In this document: piece after piece, positions 62,472 to 64,000 of the stretch | How positions within the stretch are numbered: the stretch's first letter is position 1 | Layout: every line of letters starts with the position of its first letter | Source: an uncultured Bacteroidales bacterium | Lineage (GTDB): Bacteria > Bacteroidota > Bacteroidia > Bacteroidales > UBA932 | DNA length: 64,000 nt | Direction of reading: 5' to 3' | NCBI GenBank assembly: GCA_905233345.1 | Contig: CAJODQ010000012.1 | Span: 22,491-86,490 of the forward strand | Notes under the pieces: generated by a model | What the model was told of the DNA's origin: nothing | Database searches by the model: none | What the model saw: the letters and a program-made list of their open reading frames with translations, nothing else | Translations under genes and position numbers: made by a program

Positions 62472-63452
62472 TTGAACGTTAAATCGATTCTGAAATATGT
62501 CCTTTCGGTGGCGTTGGCCGGGGTGTTGCTCTGGCTGGCGCTGCGGAGCGTGGACTGGACGGCCTTTCTCGAGGGCCTGAAAGTGACGAAGTGGCTCTGG
62601 CTGGTGCCTTTCTTCGCCGCTTCGATCGGGGCGCTGGTGTTCCGGGCGTTCCGCTGGCGGTTGCTCCTGCGCTCTTCGGGGCTCAAGACGCGCTGGCTGG
62701 AGGCGTGGGATGCCAACAACGTGGGCAACCTCGCGAACCTGGGCTTGCCCGGGGCGGGCGAGGTGCTGCGCTGCGGCTATGTGAGCGGCAAGTCCACTTT
62801 CGGCAACGTGTTCGGCACGGTGCTGATGGAGCGGCTCTGGGACATCGTGGCCATCTTCCTCATGCTGACGCTTTCGCTGGTGCTCGACCGCGACAAGTTC
62901 GGGCCTTTCTTCCTGGAGCAGGTGTGGGAGCCCATGACGAGCCGCTTCCAGTTCTCCCTCTGGTGGGTGCTCGTGGCTGTTGTCGTGCTGGTCGCGCTCT
63001 TTTTCTGGGCGGTGTACCACTTCCGCGCGAAGAGCCGTCTCTGCGCGAAAATTGCCGGGGCGCTGTCCTCCGTGGGTCAGGGTTTCAGCAGCTTCGGCCG
63101 CATGGAGCACAAGGGCGCGTTCCTGCTCTTCACGGTGGGCATCTGGTTCATGTACCTGCTCATGGCGTTCAGCGTCATGAAGTCCATGCCCGACCTGGCG
63201 GAGCTCGACCTGAAAGACGCGCTCTTCTTCACCGTGGTTGGTAACTGCGCCTCCATCATCCCGGTGCCGGGCGGCATCGGAGCCTACCATTATCTGATGG
63301 CCCTGGCCGTATCCGGCATCTACGGGAAAACGTGGGAAGCGGGCATCCTTTATGCCACGCTGCAACATGAGCTGCACGCCGTGCTGGTGTTGATCCTGGG
63401 CGTGATCTCGTACCTGCGCATTTCGGTGGCGCGGCGTCACTCCAGCTTGTAG
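62472..63452 (+). CDS. flippase-like membrane protein (LPG-synthase TM / YbhN family)
   Basis: 326 residues with about eight membrane helices. It starts at TTG (62472); no in-frame ATG lies before the first helix LKYVLSVALAGVLLWLAL. Family segments: VFRAFRWRLLLRSSGL, NNVGNLANLGLPGAGEVLRC, ERLWDIVAIFLML, and IIPVPGGIGAYHYLMAL near the C-terminus. The family includes the flippase half of MprF, but most stand-alone members are of unknown function, presumably in lipid or glycolipid movement. The 3' end overlaps the next, convergent gene by 16 bases. Confidence 0.85.
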   Translation: MNVKSILKYVLSVALAGVLLWLALRSVDWTAFLEGLKVTKWLWLVPFFAASIGALVFRAFRWRLLLRSSGLKTRWLEAWDANNVGNLANLGLPGAGEVLRCGYVSGKSTFGNVFGTVLMERLWDIVAIFLMLTLSLVLDRDKFGPFFLEQVWEPMTSRFQFSLWWVLVAVVVLVALFFWAVYHFRAKSRLCAKIAGALSSVGQGFSSFGRMEHKGAFLLFTVGIWFMYLLMAFSVMKSMPDLAELDLKDALFFTVVGNCASIIPVPGGIGAYHYLMALAVSGIYGKTWEAGILYATLQHELHAVLVLILGVISYLRISVARRHSSL

Positions 63453-63934
63453 TTGCACAGGTTCGTCAGGGAACGGAAGCCCTTGTGTGTGGACACCTTG
63501 CCCTGCGCGTAGATTTCTTTGTGGTAGATTTTGTCCCGGACGGTCGCCTGGTCGAGGCCCAGCGCCTCCTTGTGCGCCTTCTTGGTCAGGTGCAGGACCA
63601 TGCACGCGTCTTCGTCGTCGCAGTCCGCGTCGTCGGCCAGCACCACGGCGGTGCCTAAGACATCGTCTTCGCAACTGAAATCGACCGAGCCGTCGCTCAG
63701 CAGCCCGCCGACCACCAGGCCCTTGACCCAGACCGTGTCGCCGGCAAAGTCGCCCGCAAGCAGTTCCTCCACGCTCAGGACCTCGTCCAGCGGGATCTCG
63801 GGCTCTTTTTCCTGGTCCTTGCTGGCGTTGTACGTCGCCCACACTTCATCCATCCACGTACAGGACGTGCACACCGCGGCCACGGCCGCATACATCATGG
63901 CGGAGATTATCACCGCCATCACAATTCTTTTCAT
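63437..63934 (-). CDS. small exported acidic protein, OB-fold-like (DUF6359-like)
   Basis: 165 residues from the ATG at 63934, chosen because AAAGGAGG lies seven or so bases upstream and a signal sequence follows (MKRIVMAVIISAMMYAAVAAV, with CTSC as a possible lipobox). After an acidic linker the domain reads PLDEVLSVEELLAGDFAGDTVWVKGLVVGGLLSDG...LGTAVVLADDADC...ACMVLHLTKKAHKEALGL...KEIYAQGKVS, the pattern of the OB-like DUF6359 domains exported by Bacteroidales. The function is unknown. The remaining bases to the window end hold no further gene. Confidence 0.65.
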   Translation of the reverse strand: MKRIVMAVIISAMMYAAVAAVCTSCTWMDEVWATYNASKDQEKEPEIPLDEVLSVEELLAGDFAGDTVWVKGLVVGGLLSDGSVDFSCEDDVLGTAVVLADDADCDDEDACMVLHLTKKAHKEALGLDQATVRDKIYHKEIYAQGKVSTHKGFRSLTNLCNYKLE

Positions 63935-64000
63935 ATAACCTCCTTTGTTAATGTATGTCAAGGACGGGAGACCATCCCCCGCCACCACAAAGGAAGGTAT

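Overview
The window reads as chromosome of a fairly GC-rich member of the Bacteroidales (Rikenellaceae-like or a related uncultured family; the exact genus cannot be told from this sequence). Evidence: promoters follow the Bacteroidetes pattern TTG-N19-21-TAnnTTTG (TATCTTTG, TACCTTTG and TATATTTG recur upstream of genes), most genes lack a strong Shine-Dalgarno, and the family set is typical of the group: a DAHP synthase/chorismate mutase fusion, DUF4290, DUF4783, FtsK followed by a LolA-like protein, Na+-NQR, and sensor kinases with two-component propellers.

Layout. 1-1716: a REP-associated tyrosine transposase (RAYT) flanked by palindromic hairpins, and a small lipoprotein. 1806-6736 (minus): aromatic amino-acid operon (acyltransferase-like gene, pheA, aminotransferase, tyrA, DAHP synthase/chorismate mutase). 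6821-9039: rsmI, tdk, xth and an initiator tRNA-Met. 9048-10697: accessory patch with an SdpI-like protein, a decayed IS3 transposase, several palindromic repeats and a PH-domain membrane protein. 10765-21844 (plus): a tightly packed six-gene operon that is the most unusual part of the window: REC-PP2C phosphatase, membrane coiled-coil/propeller protein, propeller sensor with a degenerate histidine-kinase core, soluble histidine kinase, TonB-dependent receptor, and a one-module NRPS-like enzyme (adenylation, carrier, thioesterase with Cys nucleophile). 21932-26943: HhH protein, ABC exporter with a frameshifted permease, and a 5'-nucleotidase split in two genes. 26924-43381: housekeeping operons (rlmH plus a very large sensor kinase; cmk-ispH-efp-transglutaminase-der; a sigma-54 activator; parE-plsC; pruA-eamA; deoxynucleoside kinase). 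43394-48114: rmlC and rmlD around a 1082-residue fused flavin/iron-sulfur dehydrogenase. 48192-56239: DUF4290, ftsK, LolA-like, Nudix, a split RNA cytosine methyltransferase and a UvrD/PcrA helicase. 56330-62237: the complete nqrABCDEF operon. 62347-63934: tRNA-Lys, a flippase-like membrane protein and a small exported protein.

How it fits together. The window is mostly core metabolism. Two regions carry mobile or repetitive DNA (1-1.2 kb and 9.6-10.3 kb), and at least three families of short palindromic repeats are scattered through it, two of which have copies inside or at the ends of coding sequences. The 10.7-21.8 kb operon looks like one self-contained signalling system: envelope sensors and kinases, a phosphatase output, an outer-membrane receptor and an enzyme able to make a small amino-acid-derived product. 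This reading is inferred from gene content and translational coupling, not from any known homologous system.
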